Assembly (NCBI GenBank): GCA_049317465.1
Contig: JBMOIF010000077.1
Span: 1 to 9,265, forward strand
Origin: CAIQIA01 sp049317465
GTDB lineage: Bacteria > Cyanobacteriota > Cyanobacteriia > PCC-6307 > Cyanobiaceae
DNA length: 9,265 nt
Direction of reading: 5' to 3'
Part shown: positions 1-6,456 of the stretch, one piece after another
Position numbering within the stretch: the stretch's first letter is position 1
Layout of the letters: each line of letters opens with the position of its first letter
Notes under the pieces: model-generated
What the model was told of the DNA's origin: nothing
Seen by the model: only the letters and a program-made list of their open reading frames with translations
Databases searched by the model: none
Program-made: the position numbers and the translations under genes

Positions 1-101
1 TGCTGGTGCAGCTGGCGATGCAGATCTTCGAGCGCTGGACCGGCATCACCCCCGAAGAGGCGGTGTTCCAGCGGGCTGTGGCCGAGGCCCTGGGCGAGTA
101 G
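1..101 (+). CDS. C-terminal fragment of an unrecognised protein (5' end outside window)
   Basis: From position 3 the frame is open for 32 codons and ends at TAG (99-101). Third codon positions are almost all G or C, as in the other genes here, which supports real coding. The visible peptide is an amphipathic, probably helical C-terminus, with FERWTGITPEEAVFQRAV in its middle and ALGE at its end. I do not recognise the family and assign no function. Its 3' end overlaps the 3' end of the convergent P450 gene by 56 bases (46-101), so no dedicated terminator fits between them. The alternative, that this is a chance open frame, is possible because the piece is short, but the codon pattern argues against it. 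Confidence 0.6.
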   Translation, partial: LVQLAMQIFERWTGITPEEAVFQRAVAEALGE

Positions 102-1371
102 AGGGCAGCACCAGCAGACCGTCGCGGGGGCTGGGGCTGGGCATCAGCCGCAGGCTCAGGTCCTGGTCGGGCAGCAGCTGCAGCGACACCTGCCGGAGCA
201 GGCCCACGGCCATGAGCCTGATCTCCAGCTCCGCCAGGGCCTTGCCGAGGCAGACCCGTTCGCCGCCGCCGAAGGGCAGCAGGGTGAGGCCCGGGTCGCC
301 GTCGAGATGGCGCTGGGGTCTGAAGCGGTCGAGGTCGTCGTCGTGGCTGCCGTCGCTGTGCAGGCGGTTCGAGGCCGCCAGGGCCACCTGCACCACCCGC
401 CCCGCCGGCACCGCCACCCCGTCGAGCACCACGTCGGCCGTGGTGCGGCGGAAGAAGCCACCCACCGGCGGGTTGAGGCGCATCACTTCGCTCACCAGGG
501 CCTCCAGCCGTGGGGCGGCCGCGACCTCCCGCTCGCCCGGCGGCCAGGGGAGGTTGGCCAGTTCGGCCTGGAGCCAGGGGGTGAGCTCGGGGTGCTGCAG
601 CACCGCCGCCATCAGGCAGCTGAGCGACGAGGCCGTGGTCTCGTAGCCGGCGAACAGCAGCAGCAGCAGCTGGTCCACCAGGTCGTCGTCATCGAGGGGC
701 AGGCCGTTCTCGTCGAGGCCACCGCTGAGCAGGTCAAGACCGCCGGGCAGGGGCTGGCGGGTCAGCACCTGCTTCAGGCGGGCCAGCAGCCGGGTGCGGG
801 CCTGCAGGGCCCGGGCGAAGGGGCTGCCGGGCAGGGCCAGCGGCAGCGAGAACAGCGCCTGGGTCCAGAGCTCGAAGTCCTGGAACAGGGCCTCGCGGTC
901 GTCCCCCTCGAGCCCCAGCACCACGCCGGCGATGACGGCGAAGGCAAAACGCCGCAGGCGGTCGGCCAGGGGCACCGGGGCCTGGGCCGTCTGCAGTTCG
1001 GCCACCAGCTCATCCACGAGGGCGACGATGCCGGGGGTGTACCGCCGCAGGGCCGCCGCCGCGAACAGCTGCCCCACCACCCGCCGCCGGGCCCGGTGGC
1101 CGGGACCGTTGCGATTGGCCAGGGAGCGGCTGCCCAGCAGCACCCGCACGCTGGCGGGCCACCAGCCTTCGCTCGCCTGGGGCTGGGCCAGCAGGTCGCC
1201 GATGGCCCGGCCACCGCGCACGAACACGGTCGGCTGGCCCAGCAGCCGGGTCTCGAACACGTTGCCGAAGCGTTCGAAGCGCCGGCGGGCGAAGTCGGGA
1301 TCGCGAAAGAAGCCGATGGTCTCGAGCAGTCCCGTCACCGCACCGGTGCTGGGCAGGGGGCGGGGGGCCAT
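46..1371 (-). CDS. Cytochrome P450, CYP120-like
   Basis: A complete P450 of 441 residues, a haem-thiolate monooxygenase. Visible motifs are the C-helix HRARRR (92-97), the I-helix oxygen-activation motif AGYETT (241-246), the K-helix ExxR (E295-R298), and the haem loop FGGGERVCLG with ligand Cys374. The early segment (FGNVFETRLLG), the PPVGG after ExxR and the late PSPSPRD resemble, from memory, Synechocystis CYP120A1. That enzyme is known to hydroxylate retinoic acid, so a retinoid- or apocarotenoid-like substrate is a family-based guess. There is no N-terminal membrane anchor, so it is probably soluble. The ATG start is chosen because the N-terminus aligns with the family's proline-rich beginning; no Shine-Dalgarno is evident. 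It is the last gene of the rel operon, 33 bases after the receptor-like gene. The final 18 residues are a Pro/Arg/Gly tail beyond the usual family end, encoded wholly within the overlap with the convergent gene. No ferredoxin or reductase partner is nearby. Confidence 0.93.
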   Translation of the reverse strand: MAPRPLPSTGAVTGLLETIGFFRDPDFARRRFERFGNVFETRLLGQPTVFVRGGRAIGDLLAQPQASEGWWPASVRVLLGSRSLANRNGPGHRARRRVVGQLFAAAALRRYTPGIVALVDELVAELQTAQAPVPLADRLRRFAFAVIAGVVLGLEGDDREALFQDFELWTQALFSLPLALPGSPFARALQARTRLLARLKQVLTRQPLPGGLDLLSGGLDENGLPLDDDDLVDQLLLLLFAGYETTASSLSCLMAAVLQHPELTPWLQAELANLPWPPGEREVAAAPRLEALVSEVMRLNPPVGGFFRRTTADVVLDGVAVPAGRVVQVALAASNRLHSDGSHDDDLDRFRPQRHLDGDPGLTLLPFGGGERVCLGKALAELEIRLMAVGLLRQVSLQLLPDQDLSLRLMPSPSPRDGLLVLPSTRPGPRPQPAGTPPLRG

Positions 1372-1404
1372 GGTGCCGCGCAGCGCAGAACGGCGTCCAG
1401 CCTG

Positions 1405-2454
1405 TCAGCGGGGCAGCCCCTGGCGCTTGGCCAGGCTGATGGCCCGGTCGAGCCGCAGGGCCAGTTCGGCGGGCAGGGCTGGGCTGTACACAAAGGCCTG
1501 CGACTCGGGGTGGGTGCCCTGCAGCACCAGCTGCAACCGGGCCTGCTGCCAGGTCGGTGCATTGGCCAGCGCATGCTGCAGCTGCTGTTCGTCGGCCAGC
1601 ACCGCATCGGCCCGGCCGTTGAGCAGCAGCGGCACCGCTTCGCCCACCGTGGGCAGGGTCACGGTGGTCACCCGGCCGGCCAGGGGCGGCTCCTGCAGCA
1701 GCTGGGCGCTCACACTGCCGGGCCGCACCGCCACCCGCCGGCCGGCCAGGTCGTCGAGGGAGCCGGGCTGGCCGCCGGCGGCCGGGGGTTGCTGCAGCAC
1801 ATCCAGGGTGATGGTGCTCACGATCAGCGAGGCACCGACGATGCGCACCAGCCAGCTGAGAATCACCAGCCCATGGCCGCGGGTGCGGGTCACGATCACG
1901 TTGGTGCCCGGGCCTGTGGCCAGCACCTGGAACACAAGGGCGTAGCGGCGCAACTGTTCGCGACGACCGGCGCCATCGCCCCGGTGCTCATCGCACCACA
2001 CCAGCCAGCTGAGCAGGGCAATGGCCACCAGATAGCCCGCCAGCACCCGCAGCAGCTGGGGATTGACAAGGGCCCGCAGCAGCGAGGCGCCGGCCGCCAG
2101 CCGGTTGCGGCGCACCAGCACCGCCAGGCCCGCCTCCTGGAACGGCAGGCTGAAGCGATGGCGGCCGATGCGGTCGGGCGCCACCGTCAGGCAGCCCACC
2201 CCCACATCGATGCGGCCGAGGCGGCCGGCCTCCAGCAGGGCAGCCACGGAGCCGTAGGCCGTGAGTCGGTAGGGCAGGTTCTCGCGGGTGGCCAGCTGCT
2301 GCCACAGGTCCACGGCCCGGCCCTGCCAATGGCCGGGTTGCCGCTGCTCCGAGCAGGGTGGTGACCCGTCGAGCACCCCCACCTGCAGCACCGCGGCGCC
2401 GGCGGGTGCCGCCAGCAGCAGGCTCCCCAGCAGCGCCAGCCAGCGGTGAGCCAT
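1405..2454 (-). CDS. GluR0-like receptor: amino-acid-binding domain split by a two-helix pore, atypical filter
   Basis: This 349-residue protein has the layout of prokaryotic glutamate-receptor channels. A signal peptide (1-20, cleavage after AGA) is followed by ligand-binding half S1 (about 22-125), membrane helix M1 (about 135-153), a re-entrant pore segment (about 168-185), helix M2 (about 195-217) and ligand-binding half S2 (about 232-345). S1 has LTVAPDRIGRHRFSLPF, in which R95 is placed like the arginine that binds the ligand alpha-carboxylate in GluR and amino-acid-binding proteins. S2 has RVAVRPGS (239-247) and GRADAVLAD (280-288), whose D288 sits where the ligand amine is usually bound. 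M2 ends in STIT, similar to SSIT of GluR0. At the filter position the sequence is ATGPGTN (179-185) instead of TVGYGD. A K+-selective channel is therefore doubtful; it could be a differently selective channel or a non-conducting sensor. It is the second gene of the rel operon, 9 bases after rel. C34 and C88 in S1 might form a disulfide (inference). Confidence 0.85.
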   Translation of the reverse strand: MAHRWLALLGSLLLAAPAGAAVLQVGVLDGSPPCSEQRQPGHWQGRAVDLWQQLATRENLPYRLTAYGSVAALLEAGRLGRIDVGVGCLTVAPDRIGRHRFSLPFQEAGLAVLVRRNRLAAGASLLRALVNPQLLRVLAGYLVAIALLSWLVWCDEHRGDGAGRREQLRRYALVFQVLATGPGTNVIVTRTRGHGLVILSWLVRIVGASLIVSTITLDVLQQPPAAGGQPGSLDDLAGRRVAVRPGSVSAQLLQEPPLAGRVTTVTLPTVGEAVPLLLNGRADAVLADEQQLQHALANAPTWQQARLQLVLQGTHPESQAFVYSPALPAELALRLDRAISLAKRQGLPR

Positions 2455-2461
2455 CCGCCCG

Positions 2462-2466
2462 CCTCA
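2462..2466 (-). promoter_or_regulatory. Ribosome binding site overlapping the rel stop codon
   Basis: Read on the minus strand, TGAGG combines the rel stop (TGA) with a GAGG Shine-Dalgarno core. Seven bases separate the core from the ATG at 2454. This fixes the start of the receptor-like gene and suggests translational coupling to rel. Confidence 0.6.
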
Positions 2467-4773
2467 ACCGCTGCCGCAGCGGGCCAGGTCGAGCACGTCG
2501 GCCATCGAGCGGATCTGGTTCATGGTGGTCTGCAGCTGCTCGGCGCTGGCCAGTTCGATGCGCAGGTCGATGCGGGCCGGTTTGCCGAAGGCCGTGCGCA
2601 CGCGCGCATCGCTCACGTTGATGCGGCTGTCCGACAGACGCGTGAGGATGTCCTTGAGGATGCCGACCCGGTCGATCACCTCGATGCGCAGCTGGGTGGG
2701 GTAGCTGCGGCGGTGTTCGCTGCCCAGCGGGTTCCAGCGCACCGGCAGGCGCCGTTCCGCCGGCGTGCTGGCCACATTGGCGCAGTCCTGGCGATGGATG
2801 GTGATGCCGTGGTTGCCCAGGGCCACGGCCCCCAGGATCGGTTCCCCCGGCAGCGGACAGCAGCAGCCCCCCAGCCGGTACTCGAGTCCTTCCACCCCCA
2901 GGATCGGGCTGCCGCCTGCGTCGGTGCGCGTCTCGACGGCCTGGTCGCTGACGCTGCGCGCCAGCTCTTCATTGCTGGGGGGCGGCGTGGTGGCGGCCTC
3001 CTGCAGCCTCACCTCCTCCCGCAGCCGGTTCGTGACCTGCTGCAGCGACACCCCCCCGAACCCCAGCGACGCCAGCAGGTCGTCGGTGCCGGGCAGGTTG
3101 CAGCGCCGCGCCACCCGCAGCATCATCTCGCCGTTCAGCAGCGCCTCGAGGCCCTCCCGGCCCAGGTCCCGCTCCAGCAGATCGCGGCCCCGCAGGATGT
3201 TCTCCTCCCGGTGGCTGCGCTTGTACCACTGGCGGATGCGTTCGCGGGCGGTGGGGGTGGCGACGAAGTTGAGCCAGTCGAGGCTGGGGTGGGCCGCCTT
3301 GCTGGTGATCACCTGCACGATGTCGCCGTTCTGCAGGGGGGTCGCCAGCGGACAGAGGCGATCGTTGATGCGGGCCCCCTGGCAGTGGTTGCCCACCTCG
3401 CTGTGGATCCGGTAGGCGAAATCCACGGTGGTCGACCCCTTGCGCAGCCCCACCACATCGCCCTTGGGGGTGAACACGAACACCTCCTCGTCGAACAGGT
3501 CCTCCTTGATCGACTTGAGGTAGTCGTTGTGGTCCTGGCCGCCGCCTTCCTTCTGCCAGTCCACCAGCTGCCGCAGCCAGTTGAACCGCTCCAGCTCGTC
3601 ACCATCGGCCGGTGACCCTCCCTCCTTGTACTTCCAGTGGGCGGCGATGCCGTACTCGGCCACCTGATGCATCTCGCCGGTGCGGATCTGCACCTCGATG
3701 GGCCGGTGGCGGCCGATCACTGCCGTGTGCAGCGACTGGTAGCCGTTGGGCTTGGGCAGTCCGATGTAGTCCTTGAAGCGCCCGGGGATCGGCCGGAACG
3801 TGTCGTGCACCACCGCCAGGGCCCGGTAGCAGCCCTCCACCGACGGGGTCACGATCCGCACCGCCGCCACGTCGTAGATCTCGTGGAAGGCCTTCTGCTG
3901 GCGCTGCATCTTGTGCCAGATGCCGTAGAGGTGCTTCGGGCGGCCCACCACCTCGCAGCCGCCCACCCCCGCCTGCTCGAGCCGCCCCCGCAGCAGCGCC
4001 ACCGTCTGCCCCAGCCGGTCTTCGCGCTCGCTGCGCTTGCTGGCCACCTGCTGCTGGATCTCGCGGAAGGCCTCGGGCTCCAGCACCTTGAAGGCCAGAT
4101 CCTCGAGTTCCCACTTGAACCGGCCGATGCCCAGCCGGTTCGCCAACGGTGCATAGATGTCGCGGGTCTCGCCGGCGATGCGCTGCTGCTTCTCGGGCCT
4201 GAGGGCCCCGAGGGTGCGCATGTTGTGCAACCGGTCGGCCAGCTTCACCAGCACCACCCGGATGTCGCTGGCCATGGCCAGGAACATCCGCCGCAGGTTC
4301 TCGGCCTGGGCTTCGGTGCGGCTGGTGAAGTGGATGTTGCCCAGCTTCGTCACCCCCTCCACCAGCCGCCGCACCTCGGGGCCGAAGTGCTCCTCGAGCT
4401 GCTCGGGCGTCACCTCGGTGTCTTCGACCACATCGTGCAGAAAGCCGGCGGCGATCACCGGTGCGCTGGCGCCGATGTCGCGCAGCAGGTCGGCCACCGC
4501 CACCGGATGGACGATGTAGGGCTCGCCGCTGGCCCGCACCTGGTTGGCGTGCAGCTGGTAGGCGAAGTGGAAGGCCGAGGCCAGCAGCGCTTCGGTGTCG
4601 GTGGGGCAGCTGTCACCCCGGCCCGGCGGCACGTGCTCGATGCAGCGCCGCAGCCACTCGGGCAGGGGGATGGCGTAGTCGTCCGGACCGTGCAGGCCGC
4701 TCTCGCACAGCGTGTCCGCCACGGCCCAGGGCAGGCCTGCGGCCGTTCCACCCCGGTCTGCGGCGTCGAGCAT
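2464..4773 (-). CDS. rel: Bifunctional (p)ppGpp synthetase/hydrolase (long RSH, Rel)
   Basis: This 769-residue cytoplasmic enzyme makes (p)ppGpp from ATP and GDP/GTP and also hydrolyses it, controlling the stringent response. The hydrolase HD domain (about 60-210) keeps its metal ligands H89, H113-D114 and D180 (in LADRLHN), plus E117-D118. The synthetase domain (about 270-385) has catalytic D301 and E360 (EVQIRT) and the RFKD signature (332-335), which marks bifunctional Rel/SpoT rather than the EFDD form of monofunctional RelA. Then come the TGS domain (about 430-492), a linker helical region, the conserved-cysteine domain (CCCPLPGEPI ... HRQDC) and an ACT domain (693-769). Nothing is degenerate, so both activities are predicted intact. 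The ATG at 4773 is the only start after the in-frame stop at 4801-4803; no well-spaced Shine-Dalgarno is seen. It is the first gene of a probable three-gene operon and divergent from the ABC ATPase gene. The symbol spoT or relA is also used for this family. Confidence 0.97.
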   Translation of the reverse strand: MLDAADRGGTAAGLPWAVADTLCESGLHGPDDYAIPLPEWLRRCIEHVPPGRGDSCPTDTEALLASAFHFAYQLHANQVRASGEPYIVHPVAVADLLRDIGASAPVIAAGFLHDVVEDTEVTPEQLEEHFGPEVRRLVEGVTKLGNIHFTSRTEAQAENLRRMFLAMASDIRVVLVKLADRLHNMRTLGALRPEKQQRIAGETRDIYAPLANRLGIGRFKWELEDLAFKVLEPEAFREIQQQVASKRSEREDRLGQTVALLRGRLEQAGVGGCEVVGRPKHLYGIWHKMQRQQKAFHEIYDVAAVRIVTPSVEGCYRALAVVHDTFRPIPGRFKDYIGLPKPNGYQSLHTAVIGRHRPIEVQIRTGEMHQVAEYGIAAHWKYKEGGSPADGDELERFNWLRQLVDWQKEGGGQDHNDYLKSIKEDLFDEEVFVFTPKGDVVGLRKGSTTVDFAYRIHSEVGNHCQGARINDRLCPLATPLQNGDIVQVITSKAAHPSLDWLNFVATPTARERIRQWYKRSHREENILRGRDLLERDLGREGLEALLNGEMMLRVARRCNLPGTDDLLASLGFGGVSLQQVTNRLREEVRLQEAATTPPPSNEELARSVSDQAVETRTDAGGSPILGVEGLEYRLGGCCCPLPGEPILGAVALGNHGITIHRQDCANVASTPAERRLPVRWNPLGSEHRRSYPTQLRIEVIDRVGILKDILTRLSDSRINVSDARVRTAFGKPARIDLRIELASAEQLQTTMNQIRSMADVLDLARCGSG

Positions 4774-4842
4774 GGCCCTGTTTGGCTGGATCCATGCTAT
4801 TCAGCAGCCTGCTCGATGCCCCCCTGTTGTGGGCGGCTGCCC
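4774..4842. promoter_or_regulatory. Divergent intergenic region, probable promoters for rel and the ABC gene
   Basis: These 69 bases separate the two divergent genes and must contain or overlap both promoters. The only AT-richer part is around 4794-4803. It reads as TAGCAT on the minus strand (4794-4799), a four-of-six match to a -10 box pointing toward rel, and as a weak TATTCA on the plus strand (4798-4803). No convincing -35 element is seen for either direction. If the ABC gene starts at 4816 instead of 4843, the spacer shrinks to 42 bases. The assignment rests mainly on gene orientation. Confidence 0.3.
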
Positions 4843-6456
4843 ATGGGGTCCACCGGTCCGATCCTGCTGCTCGAGGGCCTCACCGTCGCCTACCCGCCGG
4901 CCGGTGGCGCCGCGGCCGAACCCGTGCTGCAGGGCCTCGACCTCACCCTGCAGCCCGGCGAGCGGTTGGCCCTCGTGGGCCCCTCGGGCTGCGGCAAGAG
5001 CACCGTGGCGCGGGCGGTGCTGCAGCTGCTGCCCCCGGGCAGCCGCAGCGGCGGCCGGCTCGAACTGCAGGGGCAGGACCCGCGCCGCCTGGGCCGGGCG
5101 GCCCTCAATCGCCTGCGGGGCGAAGCGGTGGGTCTGGTGTTCCAGGACCCCATGACCCGGCTCAATCCGTTGCTGAGCATCGGCGACCACCTCACCGACA
5201 CCCTGCGGGCCCACCGCCCGTCTGACCACCGCCGGGAGCTGCACGCCCGCGCCCTCGACCTGCTGCAGCGGGTGGGCATCGAGGCCGACCGCTTCCGCAG
5301 CTACCCCCATGAGTTCAGCGGCGGCATGCGCCAGCGGGTGGCCATCGCCCTGGCCATGGCCCTGCGGCCGCCGCTGGTGATCGCCGACGAACCCACCACC
5401 AGCCTCGATGTGGCGGTGTCGGGTCAGGTGATGGCCGAACTCACGGGCCTCTGCCGCGAGCTGGGCAGCGCCCTGCTGCTGATCACCCACGACCTGGCCA
5501 CGGCGGGCCGCTGGTGCGACCGGCTGGCGGTGCTGCACGAGGGGCGGCTGCTGGAGCAGGGGTCGGCCCAGGCGGTGCTCAGCTCCCCCCGGGAGCCCCT
5601 CACCCGCCGGCTCGTGGCGGCCGCCCGCCGGCGGGAGGGCGGTGCCAGTCCCGAACCGCCGCGGGCCCCGGTGGTGCTCGAACTGCATCAGCTGCGCTGC
5701 TGGCATCCCCTGCCAGGCCTGCCCTGGCAGCAGCGCTGGCTGCGGGCGGTCGACGGGGTCAGCCTGCAGCTGCATGCCGGCGAGACCGTGGGGGTGGTGG
5801 GGGCCTCGGGCTGCGGCAAGAGCACCCTCTGCCGGGCACTGATGGGGCTGGCGCCCGTGCGTGGCGGGGAGGTGCTGCTGCAGGGCCGTGATCTGCGCCG
5901 GCTGCGGGGGGGCGCCCTGCGGGAGGCGCGCCGCAGGCTGCAGATGGTCTTCCAGGACCCCCTGGCCTGCCTCAACCCCGCCATGACGGTCGAAGAGGCC
6001 ATCGCTGATCCCCTGCTGATCCACGGTCTGGCCGACCGAGCCGAGGCCCGGCGCCGTGCCCACGAGCAGCTCGAGGCCGTCGGCCTGCCCGCCGCCTTCG
6101 GCCCCCGGCTGCCCCGGCAGCTGTCCGGTGGTCAGCAGCAGCGGGTGGCCATCGCCCGGGCCCTGGTGCTGCGGCCCACCGTGCTGCTCTGCGACGAGTC
6201 GGTGAGCATGCTCGATGCCGAGGTGCAGGCCGAGGTGCTCGACCTGCTGCGGGATCTGCAGCAGCGGCTGGGTCTGGGGATGATCTTCGTCACCCACGAC
6301 CTCGGCGTCGCCAGCGGCTTCTGCCATCGGGTGATCGTGCTCGACCGTGGCCGCATCGCCGAGGAGGGACCGGGGGACGTGCTGCTGCGGGCGCCGATGG
6401 CCGCCATCACCCGACGGCTGGTGGAGGCCTGCCCCCGGCTTCCTGCCCCCGCCTGA
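4843..6456 (+). CDS. Tandem-fused ABC transporter ATPase, oligopeptide/nickel (Opp/Dpp/Nik) class
   Basis: Two complete nucleotide-binding domains lie in one chain of 537 residues, arranged like YejF or GsiA. Domain 1 has Walker A GPSGCGKST (46-54), Q-loop FQDPMTRLNP, signature FSGGMRQR (from 158), Walker B ending D182-E183, and switch His216. Domain 2 has Walker A GASGCGKST (320-328), Q-loop FQDPLACLNP, signature LSGGQQQR (from 427), Walker B ending D451-E452 (in CDESVSMLD) and switch His485. Both sites look ATPase-competent. The FQDPxxxLNP Q-loops are typical of peptide and nickel importers. The C-terminal Cys-containing oligopeptide extension common in OppD/DppD is absent after both domains. 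No permease or binding protein is encoded here, so substrate and partners are unknown. I chose the start at 4843 because it lies just before the first beta strand; ATG 4816, nine codons upstream, is the alternative. No Shine-Dalgarno separates them. The stop overlaps the next start by one base. Confidence 0.92.
   Translation: MGSTGPILLLEGLTVAYPPAGGAAAEPVLQGLDLTLQPGERLALVGPSGCGKSTVARAVLQLLPPGSRSGGRLELQGQDPRRLGRAALNRLRGEAVGLVFQDPMTRLNPLLSIGDHLTDTLRAHRPSDHRRELHARALDLLQRVGIEADRFRSYPHEFSGGMRQRVAIALAMALRPPLVIADEPTTSLDVAVSGQVMAELTGLCRELGSALLLITHDLATAGRWCDRLAVLHEGRLLEQGSAQAVLSSPREPLTRRLVAAARRREGGASPEPPRAPVVLELHQLRCWHPLPGLPWQQRWLRAVDGVSLQLHAGETVGVVGASGCGKSTLCRALMGLAPVRGGEVLLQGRDLRRLRGGALREARRRLQMVFQDPLACLNPAMTVEEAIADPLLIHGLADRAEARRRAHEQLEAVGLPAAFGPRLPRQLSGGQQQRVAIARALVLRPTVLLCDESVSMLDAEVQAEVLDLLRDLQQRLGLGMIFVTHDLGVASGFCHRVIVLDRGRIAEEGPGDVLLRAPMAAITRRLVEACPRLPAPA

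Noticed and set aside
652..670. CAG-type trinucleotide run
   Set aside because: It encodes the leucine run before the P450 I-helix motif, using CTG, the preferred Leu codon here; not a tandem repeat element.
1372..1404. Separate promoter for the P450 gene in the 33-base gap
   Set aside because: The gap is short and GC-rich, with no -10-like hexamer; operon transcription is simpler.
307..2364. Long plus-strand open frame (685 codons) opposite the P450 and receptor genes
   Set aside because: It encodes a low-complexity Gln/Gly/His/Ala-rich product typical of antisense reading of GC-rich genes, and the opposite strand has clear family motifs.
2446..3615. Plus-strand open frame (389 codons) opposite the 3' half of rel
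   Set aside because: Its composition is that of an antisense shadow, with no recognisable domain; rel occupies this region with intact motifs.
3637..4842. Upstream in-frame extension of the ABC ATPase
   Set aside because: The frame stays open by chance opposite rel. The extension is His/Gln/Leu-rich with no domain, and the ATPase fold begins just after 4843.
4801..6327. Minus-strand open frame (508 codons) opposite the ABC gene
   Set aside because: Low-complexity antisense product; the plus strand encodes two complete ATPase domains.
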